Shown one piece after another: positions 43,749 to 51,815 of a DNA stretch of 64,000 bases. The DNA is from Clostridium acetobutylicum ATCC 824. GTDB taxonomy: Bacteria; Bacillota; Clostridia; Clostridiales; Clostridiaceae. The notes under the pieces were generated by a model. That model had not been told where the DNA came from, did no database searches, and was given only the letters and a program-made list of their open reading frames with translations. Made by a program: the position numbers and the translations under genes. Numbering within the stretch: the stretch's first letter is position 1; the number at the start of each line of letters is the position of its first letter. Location: contig NC_003030.1 in NCBI RefSeq assembly GCF_000008765.1, positions 1,274,001 through 1,338,000 of the forward strand. The letters are read 5' to 3'.

Positions 43749-44021
43749 ATGTATAAATTTTATGTATTTACTGCAAACAAAGTAGTAGAAAATTTAAATA
43801 TTAAGGAAGCTATAGAAGAGTATAAAAAAATTAATGGAAGTGAATATAAGGCTATAGGCGTAAGAAAAGATTATAGTTGTTGTGATTTATTAAATAACCT
43901 AGGTAAAGGATATAAAAATAAGATAAGCCAAGACTATAAGAAATCCAGTTTTAAACAAGATAGATTAATTACTATAAATGCGCTAAATATATTAAGAAGT
44001 AGCTTTAATTTGGAAGACTAA
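43749..44021 (+). CDS. Hypothetical protein
   Basis: A 90-residue protein starting at 43749 (MYKFYVFTAN) behind GAAAGGAAG; an upstream ATG at 43707 lies within the hairpin. Basic, with SEYKAIGVRKDYSCCDLLN. Not recognised. Confidence 0.62.
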   Translation: MYKFYVFTANKVVENLNIKEAIEEYKKINGSEYKAIGVRKDYSCCDLLNNLGKGYKNKISQDYKKSSFKQDRLITINALNILRSSFNLED

Positions 44022-44050
44022 AGAGATAAATAAAAGATAGGAGTAATGAA

Positions 44051-44284
44051 ATGAATAAATATATAATAAAAAATATAGTGTATAAAAATGTTATTGATAT
44101 GATGATGAAAAATGATAGTAATAGTTCTTTAGATACGTTGTTATATGAACTTGATAATAACATAGATGAAGCTATAGAAGTCTTAAAATTAATTATACAT
44201 AGAATATCACTTGAAGAAGAACTGGATAAACAAGAAAAACAATTTTATAAAACTCAATTAAAAGCAATAGAAGAACTTATATGA
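44051..44284 (+). CDS. Hypothetical protein
   Basis: A 77-residue acidic helical protein with a ribosome site (TAGGAG). Leu/Glu-rich helices (EEELDKQEKQFYKTQ). Not recognised. Confidence 0.6.
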   Translation: MNKYIIKNIVYKNVIDMMMKNDSNSSLDTLLYELDNNIDEAIEVLKLIIHRISLEEELDKQEKQFYKTQLKAIEELI

Positions 44285-44340
44285 AAATATAATTGAAGTT
44301 TCAAAGTAAACATAATATATGCAAATTAGAGGTGAATATA

Positions 44341-44592
44341 TTGCTATTAGAAAATGAGGTTGAAAATGAAATACGTTATGGTTTAGATATGTATTCTTAT
44401 AATTTTAAAAAAAGTGTATATGATTTTTTAAAAGGTCAAGATATTACTATACTTGATCCAACACGATTAATTAAATTTTTCAAGAGGCATTATATAAACT
44501 ATTCCTATAAAGAAATATTTTGCGGGTTTTCGTTTAATTTTAAAGGATTTGATTTAGATAGGTATAAGAAAGATAAAATAAATAGCTTATAA
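44341..44592 (+). CDS. Hypothetical protein
   Basis: An 83-residue protein. A TTG start at 44341 is chosen because GAGGTG precedes it by seven bases; the upstream TTG at 44293 has no ribosome site. Contains YGLDMYSYNFKKSVYDFLKG. Not recognised. Confidence 0.55.
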   Translation: MLLENEVENEIRYGLDMYSYNFKKSVYDFLKGQDITILDPTRLIKFFKRHYINYSYKEIFCGFSFNFKGFDLDRYKKDKINSL

Positions 44593-44602
44593 CAATTAGT
44601 AT
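44585..44602 (+). promoter_or_regulatory. 17-bp repeat motif
   Basis: GCTTATAACAATTAGTAT, perfect consensus, overlapping the stop of the preceding gene and followed at once by AAAGAGGG. No room for a separate -10 box before the ribosome site. Confidence 0.8.
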
Positions 44603-44624
44603 AAAGAAAAGAGGGAATAACAAA

Positions 44625-45059
44625 ATGGTACTAAATAAATTGTATACAGTTATATATAAATACAAAGATAGTGAAAATAGGAATAAAGATGTTTTAAATG
44701 GACTACAACTTTATGCATGGAAACAAAGAATAAATAGTCATTTAGTAAATGATGAAATTATAAGTGTTGTTGAAGCATGGCTTCCTAGAACACTTAATGA
44801 AAAAATTTCGAAATATATAATAGAATGTGTTCAAGAAGAAAGCGATTCCAGTATGAGTGGTTTTCAATATACAATTGAAAATCAACAATTAGAGGAAAAG
44901 TTTAATTGTAAATTAGATAAGAAGAGTATAGAAGAAATTGAAAACATATTATGCTCAAGAGAAGAGGTTGCAGATGTTCAAGTATACGACAACCTTTTTG
45001 ATGTAGTTTTATATACTAATTATGCACCAAATTACATAGAAGACAATGAAGAATATTAG
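44625..45059 (+). CDS. Hypothetical protein
   Basis: A 144-residue acidic protein, ribosome site AGAGGG. Two halves: a mixed region (LYTVIYKYKDSENRNKDV) and a C-terminal Glu-rich part. Not recognised. Confidence 0.6.
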   Translation: MVLNKLYTVIYKYKDSENRNKDVLNGLQLYAWKQRINSHLVNDEIISVVEAWLPRTLNEKISKYIIECVQEESDSSMSGFQYTIENQQLEEKFNCKLDKKSIEEIENILCSREEVADVQVYDNLFDVVLYTNYAPNYIEDNEEY

Positions 45060-45106
45060 ATGTAACAACAATGGAGTTTAATAAACAATAGAAAAGAGGA
45101 GTAATA

Positions 45107-46222
45107 ATGGATTTTTTAGAGTTAAACAATAGTAACTTAGGGTTTACTAAAAGCTTAAAGCCTTTTCAAAAATGTAAGGTTGAAAGTGCTTTAAACACAT
45201 TATATCGTATGCACATAAAAGACAATAGTTATATCTTGAAGGGCAAAGATTTTATCATTTATCGTATGTTTCAATGTGGTTACGCTACTTATATCAACGA
45301 AAATGAACAACATTATAAGAGGGATGGAACACTTACAAAGCCTAAAAATATTTATGGTATTGGAAATAATGAGGGCTATATAAAAACCACAAAGACGTTA
45401 TATAAATTTGCCTTATATCTTAAGAAAAACTTTAAAACTATAGAAGATATTAAAATTTATTTAAAGCAGGAACAGGAAGAGAAGATAAAAGAACAGCAAG
45501 AAGAAAAGGAGAAGAAACTGAAAGAACAGCAAGTATTAGAAAAGAATAAAAATAAAGAAAATCAGTTTAAAAGTTGGTTGGATAATCAAATTTTAAATTT
45601 TAAAGATAATGGGAAATTAGAACTTGCAAAGGATATGTTTTTAAATGAGTCGAACAGCTACAATGAAAGCTATCTTAAAAAGCTAATAATATTAACGCTT
45701 AATATAGATAACCCAAAATGTAAAGAAGCTTTAAAACGTGTTTTATGGAATGGTAATAAAACAAGTAAAAAGGTTTTTTATTGTCTTACTGGCATTAAGT
45801 TACCGCTAACAGATAAAGGCACGTATACGATTTTAAATAACGTAAGCAGTAAAGACTACAAAGGCATACAAGAATATAAAAAGAGACAGCAGCATAACAA
45901 AGATATGCGCTCTTATTATAAGCTTGTGAGAGATAAGCAAGATATTAATAAGACAAGCTTTAAGCTTTCTAAAGGTGAATATTTAAAATGGCAAGGCTTA
46001 GATTTATTTATAGAAAAGTGTGGAGGTGTTTATTCTATTACGGAAGGTAAAACAGGTGTGCTTTTAATTGGCAGTGAAAAAACAAGAAAAAAGTTAAAAG
46101 GGGAACTAAAAAATTTAAAAAGTCATTTAGAAGAAATAAAGAAACAGATAAATAATAGTATTAATTCTTATGGCTTATCGCCTTTATATAAAGTTGATGA
46201 GTTAAAAGAACAGGAGGGCTAA
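45107..46222 (+). CDS. Hypothetical protein with central coiled coil
   Basis: A 371-residue protein (ribosome site GAGGAG). A central Lys/Glu/Gln coiled coil at about 119-152 (KQEQEEKIKEQQEEKEKKLK) separates two domains. The N-terminal domain is enriched in aromatic residues (YRMHIKDNSYILKGKDFIIY). The C-terminal domain ends in another coiled coil. It looks slightly less AT-rich than its neighbours. It may have been acquired separately. Not recognised; there is no TPR-like repeat, so it is not an obvious AimR. Confidence 0.6.
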   Translation: MDFLELNNSNLGFTKSLKPFQKCKVESALNTLYRMHIKDNSYILKGKDFIIYRMFQCGYATYINENEQHYKRDGTLTKPKNIYGIGNNEGYIKTTKTLYKFALYLKKNFKTIEDIKIYLKQEQEEKIKEQQEEKEKKLKEQQVLEKNKNKENQFKSWLDNQILNFKDNGKLELAKDMFLNESNSYNESYLKKLIILTLNIDNPKCKEALKRVLWNGNKTSKKVFYCLTGIKLPLTDKGTYTILNNVSSKDYKGIQEYKKRQQHNKDMRSYYKLVRDKQDINKTSFKLSKGEYLKWQGLDLFIEKCGGVYSITEGKTGVLLIGSEKTRKKLKGELKNLKSHLEEIKKQINNSINSYGLSPLYKVDELKEQEG

Positions 46223-46224
46223 TA

Positions 46225-46485
46225 ATGTTATTCGTGGCGCTTATGGGTTTAGGGATTATTTATGATCATATTCTGTTTAAAGTGCTGCTAGAAGATAGGG
46301 AAAACAAAAATAGGAGAGTGTTAAAAATGAGTGAGGTTGAAAAAGAACAATTATTACAGGAATATATTGATAAACATAACAACAGAACTTGTGATTGTAA
46401 TGAGCAAGACATGGAATTATGTTTAGGTGGATTGTATCTAAATGGGTTATTGAGTAAAGAAGAAATTTTTGAGGATTGGGATTAA
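46225..46485 (+). CDS. Small protein with possible membrane-anchored and soluble forms
   Basis: An 86-residue frame starting at 46225 behind GGAGGG, with a hydrophobic N-terminus (MLFVALMGLGIIYDHILFKV). A second ATG at 46327 (MSEVEKEQLLQEYIDKHNNR) has its own good ribosome site (AGGAGAG) and gives a soluble 52-residue form. Both starts look usable. Contains two Cys (TCDCNEQDMELC). Not recognised. Confidence 0.6.
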   Translation: MLFVALMGLGIIYDHILFKVLLEDRENKNRRVLKMSEVEKEQLLQEYIDKHNNRTCDCNEQDMELCLGGLYLNGLLSKEEIFEDWD

Positions 46486-46543
46486 AACAATTATTATAAA
46501 AAAGCAAATAAAAGTAATTTTTTATAATAAGGAGAGAAGATAA

Positions 46544-46630
46544 AATGACAAGAGAAGAAAATTATAAAATTAGGTTTAACACAACTCAGACGGATTTAAT
46601 AGAATATAATGGGCGGGGTGTAAAATATTA
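46544..46630 (+). CDS. Very small protein
   Basis: A 28-codon frame (MTREENYKIRFNTTQTDLIE) with a strong ribosome site (AAGGAGAG). Too short to classify, but the spacing and codon pattern match its neighbours. Confidence 0.45.
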
Positions 46631-46675
46631 AATGAACTTAATAAAAGTTTATATGATAAAAAAGAGGTAGGAAAA

Positions 46676-46747
46676 ATGTATAATGTTAGGTTATCAAATG
46701 GTGTTGAGATTCAAGCATTTGCAGATGAGCTTAAGGAGGAAGAATAA
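46676..46747 (+). CDS. Very small protein
   Basis: A 23-codon frame (MYNVRLSNGVEIQAFADELK) behind GAGGTAGG. The next gene's ribosome site overlaps its end, suggesting coupled translation. Possible start of a beta-barrel-like peptide; function unknown. Confidence 0.4.
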   Translation: MYNVRLSNGVEIQAFADELKEEE

Positions 46748-46749
46748 TT

Positions 46750-46947
46750 ATGTTACAGGATATTAAAAAGGAAAAATTAGAGGTAGAAGGATATATAAAT
46801 AAAAATTTTATAGTCGTTAATGCCGCATTTAAGCAGGGTAAAATATCAAAAGATAAAAAAGATAGTTTATTAAAGAAACTCAGGGAGTCATTAAGTAGGT
46901 TATCACAACTTGAAGATACCATGGAGATAAGAAAGGGGTTATTATAA
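46750..46947 (+). CDS. Hypothetical protein
   Basis: A 65-residue helical, Lys-rich protein (ribosome site AAGGAGG). Abuts the next gene without a gap. Not recognised. Confidence 0.6.
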   Translation: MLQDIKKEKLEVEGYINKNFIVVNAAFKQGKISKDKKDSLLKKLRESLSRLSQLEDTMEIRKGLL

Positions 46948-47154
46948 ATGGAAAAGTATTCACAAGATATAATGGAAGATTGCAGGCAAAGATTAGGTTT
47001 AGAAAAGAATGATACCTCAAAAGACAATATCATTATGGAATGGAGTAAGTCAAGAGTCCTAAATGAAGTTACTGCGTGGAATGGTCTTATCGGCTTTGGT
47101 GATACCATTGTTAAGTGGGTAGAAAGTATATGTGAAATTAATTTAGAAGATTAG
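46948..47154 (+). CDS. Hypothetical protein
   Basis: A 68-residue protein whose ATG directly follows the previous stop; ribosome site AAGGGG in the upstream gene. Contains SKSRVLNEVTAWNGLIGFGD. Not recognised. Confidence 0.6.
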   Translation: MEKYSQDIMEDCRQRLGLEKNDTSKDNIIMEWSKSRVLNEVTAWNGLIGFGDTIVKWVESICEINLED

Positions 47155-47157
47155 AAG

Positions 47158-47178
47158 TCTACTATTAACAGTTAGTAT
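47158..47178 (+). promoter_or_regulatory. 17-bp repeat motif with duplicated leader
   Basis: TCTACTATTAACAGTTAGTAT, a diverged copy. The following leader up to the ATG at 47203 nearly matches that before the gene at 41992. Confidence 0.65.
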
Positions 47179-47202
47179 TTAAATAGAAAGAAGGATAAAA
47201 TT

Positions 47203-48018
47203 ATGGATAAAAAGCTTTTAAAAGTAGAAGGAAAAGAAATAGTTTTGTTGTTAGAGAATAGTTGTAGTCATAATAGAAAAGACTATTCTTTATTTGGTTT
47301 TATTATCAAATCTCAGCCAAATAAAATTTATATGGATTATGTAAGTTCGTGTAAATCAGATGATTATAGAGAAAGGGACTTAGTAGATATATCAAAAATT
47401 ATAGCTACTAAGCTAGAAGAAAAAAAGAAACAAGTATTAAAAGTTTTTCTTGACAATAATATAAACAAAATTAATTTTTATGATGAGTATTTTTTTCGAA
47501 ATTTTTATAGATTCACATATAACTTTGAAGAGGAAAAACATTGTGTAAACAATTGGGATTTTGGTAATATAATTGATGGTATTATTAAATTTCAATTTAA
47601 TAATAAGACTATAGAATTTAATGTTTTAACAAAAGAATTATCTACAGAAGATGATTGGAAGTATGTTTTTTATAGTAAGATAGAATTATTGATTTTATTA
47701 GCTTTAGAACAAGTAAAGCATGGAAAAGGTAATAAAACATTTGTAGAATTATTAGAATTAGGCAAATGGTTGCGAGGAAAAAAATCAATAAAGATATATT
47801 TAAAAGATATAGGTAAAGTTGAGTATAAATCAAATTATAATGTTTCATTGAGAGGAATATTGGATTTTTCAAGTAAGAGATTTACTATAAATGATTTTTA
47901 TGATTTTAATCCTAGATTAAGACAAGATAAAGAACTTGAAGATTTAGACTATCTTCAATATGGTAAGAAAAAATATTTTATAAATATAGAAAACTTAATT
48001 CTTTCAAAAGCAAGATAA
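47203..48018 (+). CDS. Hypothetical protein
   Basis: A 271-residue protein, ribosome site GAAGG. Beta- and aromatic-rich N-terminal half (YSLFGFIIKSQPNKIYMDYV), basic C-terminal half. No known motif. It shares a leader with the gene at 41992 but not sequence. Confidence 0.62.
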   Translation: MDKKLLKVEGKEIVLLLENSCSHNRKDYSLFGFIIKSQPNKIYMDYVSSCKSDDYRERDLVDISKIIATKLEEKKKQVLKVFLDNNINKINFYDEYFFRNFYRFTYNFEEEKHCVNNWDFGNIIDGIIKFQFNNKTIEFNVLTKELSTEDDWKYVFYSKIELLILLALEQVKHGKGNKTFVELLELGKWLRGKKSIKIYLKDIGKVEYKSNYNVSLRGILDFSSKRFTINDFYDFNPRLRQDKELEDLDYLQYGKKKYFINIENLILSKAR

Positions 48019-48088
48019 ATATATTTATATATGTTTCTAAGTGTATTATAATGTTATTAAATAGTATTTTGTATGGGGAGTGTATACT

Positions 48089-48412
48089 ATGAAAGATCAT
48101 ATAAATAAATTTGATGAAGAAATGAAAAAACATTTAATTCATGAACAAAAGAAATTATTAAGCGACTTAGGAGAAACATTGTATGGTATTGAACAGCAAA
48201 TGACTTTTAGTAAAGACTTTAGAGACCTTATTAAAAAGTTGGATTTTTTAAAAAAATCGCCAATAGAAGTTGCAGCAAGGTTAAGCTGCTTAGAAGGAGT
48301 ATGTGAGATTAGGGAAGAAGAGGACAAAGAAAAAGAAAAAAATATGAGTTTTGAAGAAAAGCTGCATAAGGCAAAATTGGAATTGATGCTTGAAAATTGG
48401 AATAAACGATAA
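48089..48412 (+). CDS. Hypothetical helical protein
   Basis: A 107-residue protein starting at 48089 (MKDHINKFDE) behind GGGGAG. Nearly all helical and charged. It lies directly before parM and is separated from it by a terminator. Not recognised; it could be a small regulator, by position only. Confidence 0.6.
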   Translation: MKDHINKFDEEMKKHLIHEQKKLLSDLGETLYGIEQQMTFSKDFRDLIKKLDFLKKSPIEVAARLSCLEGVCEIREEEDKEKEKNMSFEEKLHKAKLELMLENWNKR

Positions 48413-48441
48413 GAGATTATTATATAGTCTCTTATTTTTTT
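48410..48441 (+). terminator. Rho-independent terminator before parM
   Basis: TAAGAGA/TCTCTTA stem with 11-base loop followed by TTTTTTT. It isolates the par operon from upstream transcription. Confidence 0.8.
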
Positions 48442-48456
48442 ACAAAAAAATTAAGT

Positions 48457-48471
48457 AACGTATAATACGTT
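48457..48471 (+). promoter_or_regulatory. Palindrome over the par operon -10 region
   Basis: AACGTATAATACGTT, a perfect palindrome around one central base, contains TATAAT (48461-48466) and lies 27 bases before parM. It is a likely operator, perhaps for ParR autoregulation; the -35 box is weak. Confidence 0.6.
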
Positions 48472-48497
48472 AAACATAAAGAAAGAGGTAATGTAAA

Positions 48498-49370
48498 GTG
48501 ATAACTGTAGTTGATTTAGGAAACTTTAATATCAAATATAAATCAGGAAGCAATCAGGGTAATTTTAGTAGTAAAATTACCGATTATCAACCATACCCAG
48601 AAGGGTTTGAAAGAATACAAATGCAAGGAGAAAGTAAGATTACATATCTAGGTGTTGGCGAATTAAATAAAGAATTTAACAAGGTGGCAAGAAATTATTT
48701 GCCACAATTGCTTTATGCGATTTGTAGGGCAAATAATTATGACAATATAGAAACTAATTTAGTAACTCTTTTACCAATAGTTCAAATGAAAAATAAGGAA
48801 AAGATGATTGAAAATTTAAAAGAAAAAGAGTTCAATTTTCAGTTCAACGGAGAAAAGAGAAAAGTTCTTATTAATGATACAATAGTTCTCCCAGAGGGTT
48901 ATGCTACTTATTTTAGCTTATCAGAAGAGGATAAAGAAAGTAGTCTTTGCATAATAGACTTAGGCAGCAGAACAATAAACATATGTGTATTACAAGATGG
49001 GGCTATTCAACTATTGCATACAATTAAATTGGGTAGCTTTGATTTTTATACAAAGGTTAAGACTAGAGAAAATTCAAAAGGTGAAGACTACACAGAAGAG
49101 GACATTCCAAGGCTGGTTGAGAATGGGACAATAGAAATAAGTGATATTGAATACGAGGATTTTTTAACAGAAGTGCTTAATGAAGTAAAGGCTTATGTTA
49201 ACTTAAAAACATATAAAGTGATTTGGACAGGAGGAACTGCTTTAATGTTAAAAGAACAAATAGAAAAGTTACCATTAAATAATTCAAAATTACACAATGA
49301 TCCATTAAATAGTAATACGAATGGTGCAGCAGGAGCAGCAGAAATAATATGGCAGAGTGAAGAAGAATGA
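48498..49370 (+). CDS. parM: ParM-like actin ATPase for plasmid segregation
   Basis: A 290-residue protein with GTG start behind AAGAGG. Actin-fold motifs: VVDLGNFNIKYKSG at 4-17 (phosphate 1), IIDLGSRTINICVLQDG at 152-168 (phosphate 2) and VIWTGGTALMLKEQ near 248 (adenosine). It would form ATP-driven filaments that push plasmid copies apart through ParR bound to a centromere. It overlaps the next gene by four bases (ATGA). With Rep and iterons it shows that the element is kept as a plasmid. Confidence 0.88.
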   Translation: MITVVDLGNFNIKYKSGSNQGNFSSKITDYQPYPEGFERIQMQGESKITYLGVGELNKEFNKVARNYLPQLLYAICRANNYDNIETNLVTLLPIVQMKNKEKMIENLKEKEFNFQFNGEKRKVLINDTIVLPEGYATYFSLSEEDKESSLCIIDLGSRTINICVLQDGAIQLLHTIKLGSFDFYTKVKTRENSKGEDYTEEDIPRLVENGTIEISDIEYEDFLTEVLNEVKAYVNLKTYKVIWTGGTALMLKEQIEKLPLNNSKLHNDPLNSNTNGAAGAAEIIWQSEEE

Positions 49371-49687
49371 GTAAGAGAATATATATTACATTAAATGAAG
49401 ATAAGGAAAAAGATAAAAAAATTTTAGATTATCTTTCTCAATCTTATAGAGCGCAAGATACCATTAAAGAAATATTATATCGTTTAGCTATAAATGGTTG
49501 CCTTTCGGTGCAGAACGATAATATAAGTCAAATTAAAAGCAGTACCGTTGAGGTGCAACAAGATGATAATAGGTGTGATATGGATACGAAAAAGAAAAAA
49601 ATAATTGAACCAGTTAATACTAATAAGGTGCATAAAGATGATAAAAGACGTAAAAATGAATTAAATCAACTTAAAGGGTTTATATAG
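49367..49687 (+). CDS. parR: ParR-like centromere-binding protein
   Basis: A 106-residue protein coupled to parM by an ATGA overlap. N-terminus KRIYITLNEDKEKDKKILDY resembles a ribbon-helix-helix strand and helix; the middle and C-terminal part are polar and would contact ParM. Size, location and context fit ParR. A nearly identical internal segment is duplicated at 3479-3597. No clear set of centromere repeats beyond the small palindrome upstream of parM was seen. Confidence 0.78.
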   Translation: MSKRIYITLNEDKEKDKKILDYLSQSYRAQDTIKEILYRLAINGCLSVQNDNISQIKSSTVEVQQDDNRCDMDTKKKKIIEPVNTNKVHKDDKRRKNELNQLKGFI

Positions 49688-49707
49688 TACAGAAAGGAGG
49701 TTATTTG

Positions 49708-50067
49708 ATGATTGAAGAAATAGAAGATGCTAGAAAAGAATGGATACAAACTGATGATTTTCAGTTTGTGAAGGAAGTGTCTAAAGGTATTTTTAAAATA
49801 ATAAATATAGCTGAAATAAATGAAATATATGCTATTAGCTATCATTCAATAGACTTAAATAATTATACGAAAGAGGAACTTGAAAACGCTGTAAATACTT
49901 ATTACAAAAGTTTAGAGGACTTGTATGCAGAATATAAAGAAAGTAGCAATCAAATTATAGCAGAAATTCTTTCAGAACAAGAAACTTTTTCTAAAAGAAA
50001 ACTTTTAGGTTCTTTAGATGAAGTTAAAAAATGGATATTGGAAAATTATAAAATCACCCTTTTATAG
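49708..50067 (+). CDS. Hypothetical protein
   Basis: A 119-residue acidic helical protein; start at the ATG at 49708 after AAAGGAGG. Not recognised. It follows parR within 20 bases and may be in the same operon. Confidence 0.6.
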   Translation: MIEEIEDARKEWIQTDDFQFVKEVSKGIFKIINIAEINEIYAISYHSIDLNNYTKEELENAVNTYYKSLEDLYAEYKESSNQIIAEILSEQETFSKRKLLGSLDEVKKWILENYKITLL

Positions 50068-50086
50068 GTATTTTAGGAGGTAGAAA

Positions 50087-50341
50087 ATGAAATTAACAAG
50101 TGAAGATAAAAAAACAATAACAGGATGGGGTATAAAGAAGAAGACTTGATACAAATTGAAGAAGCAACATCAAAGACAGTATATAAAATGGATGATAAAA
50201 AATCTCACAAAGAAAGCTTTAGAAGTATTAGGAAGAAAAACATATTTAAGCGGAATTTGTAGAAGTGCTTTTTATTGGTCAGCAGTAAGAAATAATAATA
50301 GCGAAGAAGTATATTTTGACTCATCAAAGTTATTTAAATAA
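50087..50341 (+). pseudogene. Small gene broken by two compensating frameshifts
   Basis: An ATG at 50087 behind TAGGAGG starts MKLTSEDKKTITGWG, then a TGA at 50147. A second frame gives YKEEDLIQIEEATSKTVYKM, and the original frame resumes with LTKKALEVLGRKTYLSGICR and ends SSKLFK at 50341. The three parts line up with a known small phage/plasmid protein family (pattern GY.EEDI.QIE.A....LGR..YLSGI.RSAF, as I recall it). One base is missing near 50130 and one extra A is present near 50200. It looks inactive. Confidence 0.65.
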
Positions 50342-50372
50342 AAAATAAGATTATGAAAGAGAGTTGTTAAGG

Positions 50373-50621
50373 ATGAATGAATTGAAAATATTACTAGATA
50401 CTGTATGTATAATGAATTATGATAAAAATTGTGGTGATTGCCCATTGAGAAACGGTAGATTTAAAGCGATAACAAAGGATAATAAATATAATGTAAAACT
50501 TAAAAAAATAGCAAAAGAATTTTTGAAAGATAAAATTTATTTTTTATATCAAGATAAGCAAGATGAAAAAGCAATATACTTAACTAACAAAAAAGTAATA
50601 GAAATGGACACTATAGACTAA
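50373..50621 (+). CDS. Hypothetical protein with CxxC motif
   Basis: An 82-residue basic protein; the ATG at 50373 is taken rather than an upstream TTG. Contains NCGDCPLRNG, a CxxC pair that could bind a metal with other residues. Not recognised. Confidence 0.55.
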   Translation: MNELKILLDTVCIMNYDKNCGDCPLRNGRFKAITKDNKYNVKLKKIAKEFLKDKIYFLYQDKQDEKAIYLTNKKVIEMDTID

Positions 50622-50687
50622 TTAGATTATGTCATAATGATTCATGTAATATATTAATTGATGAATTATCATTAGTTAATAACTTTA

Positions 50688-50960
50688 ATGAAATTACTTT
50701 ATAGTCTATTGAATGGAGATGTTGAAAGGTTGAGAAAAATAGAGAATAAATTATATAGGATACAATATTATACAAGGGTGGAAATTGTAGAAGCAGAAAT
50801 CAAAAAAGAGCTATTTGAATATTTAGCGAAACAAGAAAGTAAAGGCTATTTAATAAGTAGTGTAGTGGAAATAGATTATTATACGGGGAAAACTCCACGT
50901 ATAGCTTTCAAAACAAACAATGAATATAAGAAAATTAAAAGAACATTACAAATTAAATGA
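50688..50960 (+). CDS. Hypothetical protein
   Basis: A 90-residue protein with no clear ribosome site, beginning MKLLYSLLNGDVERLRKIEN. Helical N-terminus then a beta hairpin (SSVVEIDYYTGKTPRIAFK). Not recognised; start uncertain. Confidence 0.5.
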   Translation: MKLLYSLLNGDVERLRKIENKLYRIQYYTRVEIVEAEIKKELFEYLAKQESKGYLISSVVEIDYYTGKTPRIAFKTNNEYKKIKRTLQIK

Positions 50961-51003
50961 GATTGTTAAAGAAAAAATTGAAAAATAAATTATAGGGAGT
51001 TGT

Positions 51004-51534
51004 GTGAAAATGAATAAATTAGAAAGATTATATGAAATAAGAAAAGAACTTGATAAAACATTAAGAAAAATAGAATTAGAGCAAGTACAATTAAAAAATG
51101 AGATTACAGAAAAAAGAAATATAGGTTGGAATAAGATGTTTGATGATTTATATTCCTTGAAAAAATATTCATGTTTTATTGATACAGGAATTTCATTGTA
51201 TAAATGTGGAGATGAAACGCTAGGTTTTGAAATTAGAGATGAATATATTTGTGTGATTTCTTGGAAGCATATTAATTGTGATGGTAAACGTATTGAACCA
51301 AGAACAGAAACATATTTTTTTACTATTAAGAAACAAGAACCATTTAAGACAGATCTTCTTTATAGGAATTATATGAAATATGTAATTTATGCTATAGAAA
51401 ATTGGAACGAAGTGAAGGTTGAAATAGAAAGAAGATTATCAAAGAGAATAGAATCAGAAATGAAAAAGAAAATTTCTAATTTAGAAAAAAGACAAAATGA
51501 ATTAGAAAAAGAACTCTCATTAATAAATCATTAA
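51004..51534 (+). CDS. Hypothetical protein with flanking coiled coils
   Basis: A 176-residue protein, GTG at 51004 (AGGGAG precedes) or ATG at 51010. N-terminal coiled coil (LEQVQLKNEITEKRN), a central beta-rich domain (DEYICVISWKHINCDGK) and a C-terminal coiled coil. Not recognised. Confidence 0.6.
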   Translation: MKMNKLERLYEIRKELDKTLRKIELEQVQLKNEITEKRNIGWNKMFDDLYSLKKYSCFIDTGISLYKCGDETLGFEIRDEYICVISWKHINCDGKRIEPRTETYFFTIKKQEPFKTDLLYRNYMKYVIYAIENWNEVKVEIERRLSKRIESEMKKKISNLEKRQNELEKELSLINH

Positions 51535-51584
51535 AAGTACATGGTTCATCAATGAGAGTTTTAAGTGGATAATTTAAGGTAAAA

Positions 51585-51689
51585 ATGAAAGTGAATGATA
51601 AAGAGTGTGAATACCTTGAAAGGACAATTTTATCAATCCAACCAGTAGAGAACAAATTGGAAATAGCTATAAAGCCATTAGATTACTAA
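51585..51689 (+). CDS. Very small protein
   Basis: A 34-codon frame (MKVNDKECEYLERTILSIQP) with AAGG four bases before the ATG. It fills part of the gap between larger genes. Function unknown, existence uncertain. The rest of 51535-51815 shows nothing else clear. Confidence 0.35.
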   Translation: MKVNDKECEYLERTILSIQPVENKLEIAIKPLDY

Positions 51690-51815
51690 ATAGAAGGTTT
51701 ACTTTAAATTGAAGTAAAAAGTATAGAAAAATTTTATCTTTAAGCAAGAGTTAGTGGAATCAATTACTAGCTTTTTCATATACAAAAATATAATAAAAGA
51801 AATGGGGTTCTAATA

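Noticed and set aside
45107..46222. AimR-type arbitrium receptor
   Set aside because: The length is close to AimR but there is no helix-turn-helix start and no TPR-like repeat pattern; no AimP-like secreted peptide follows.
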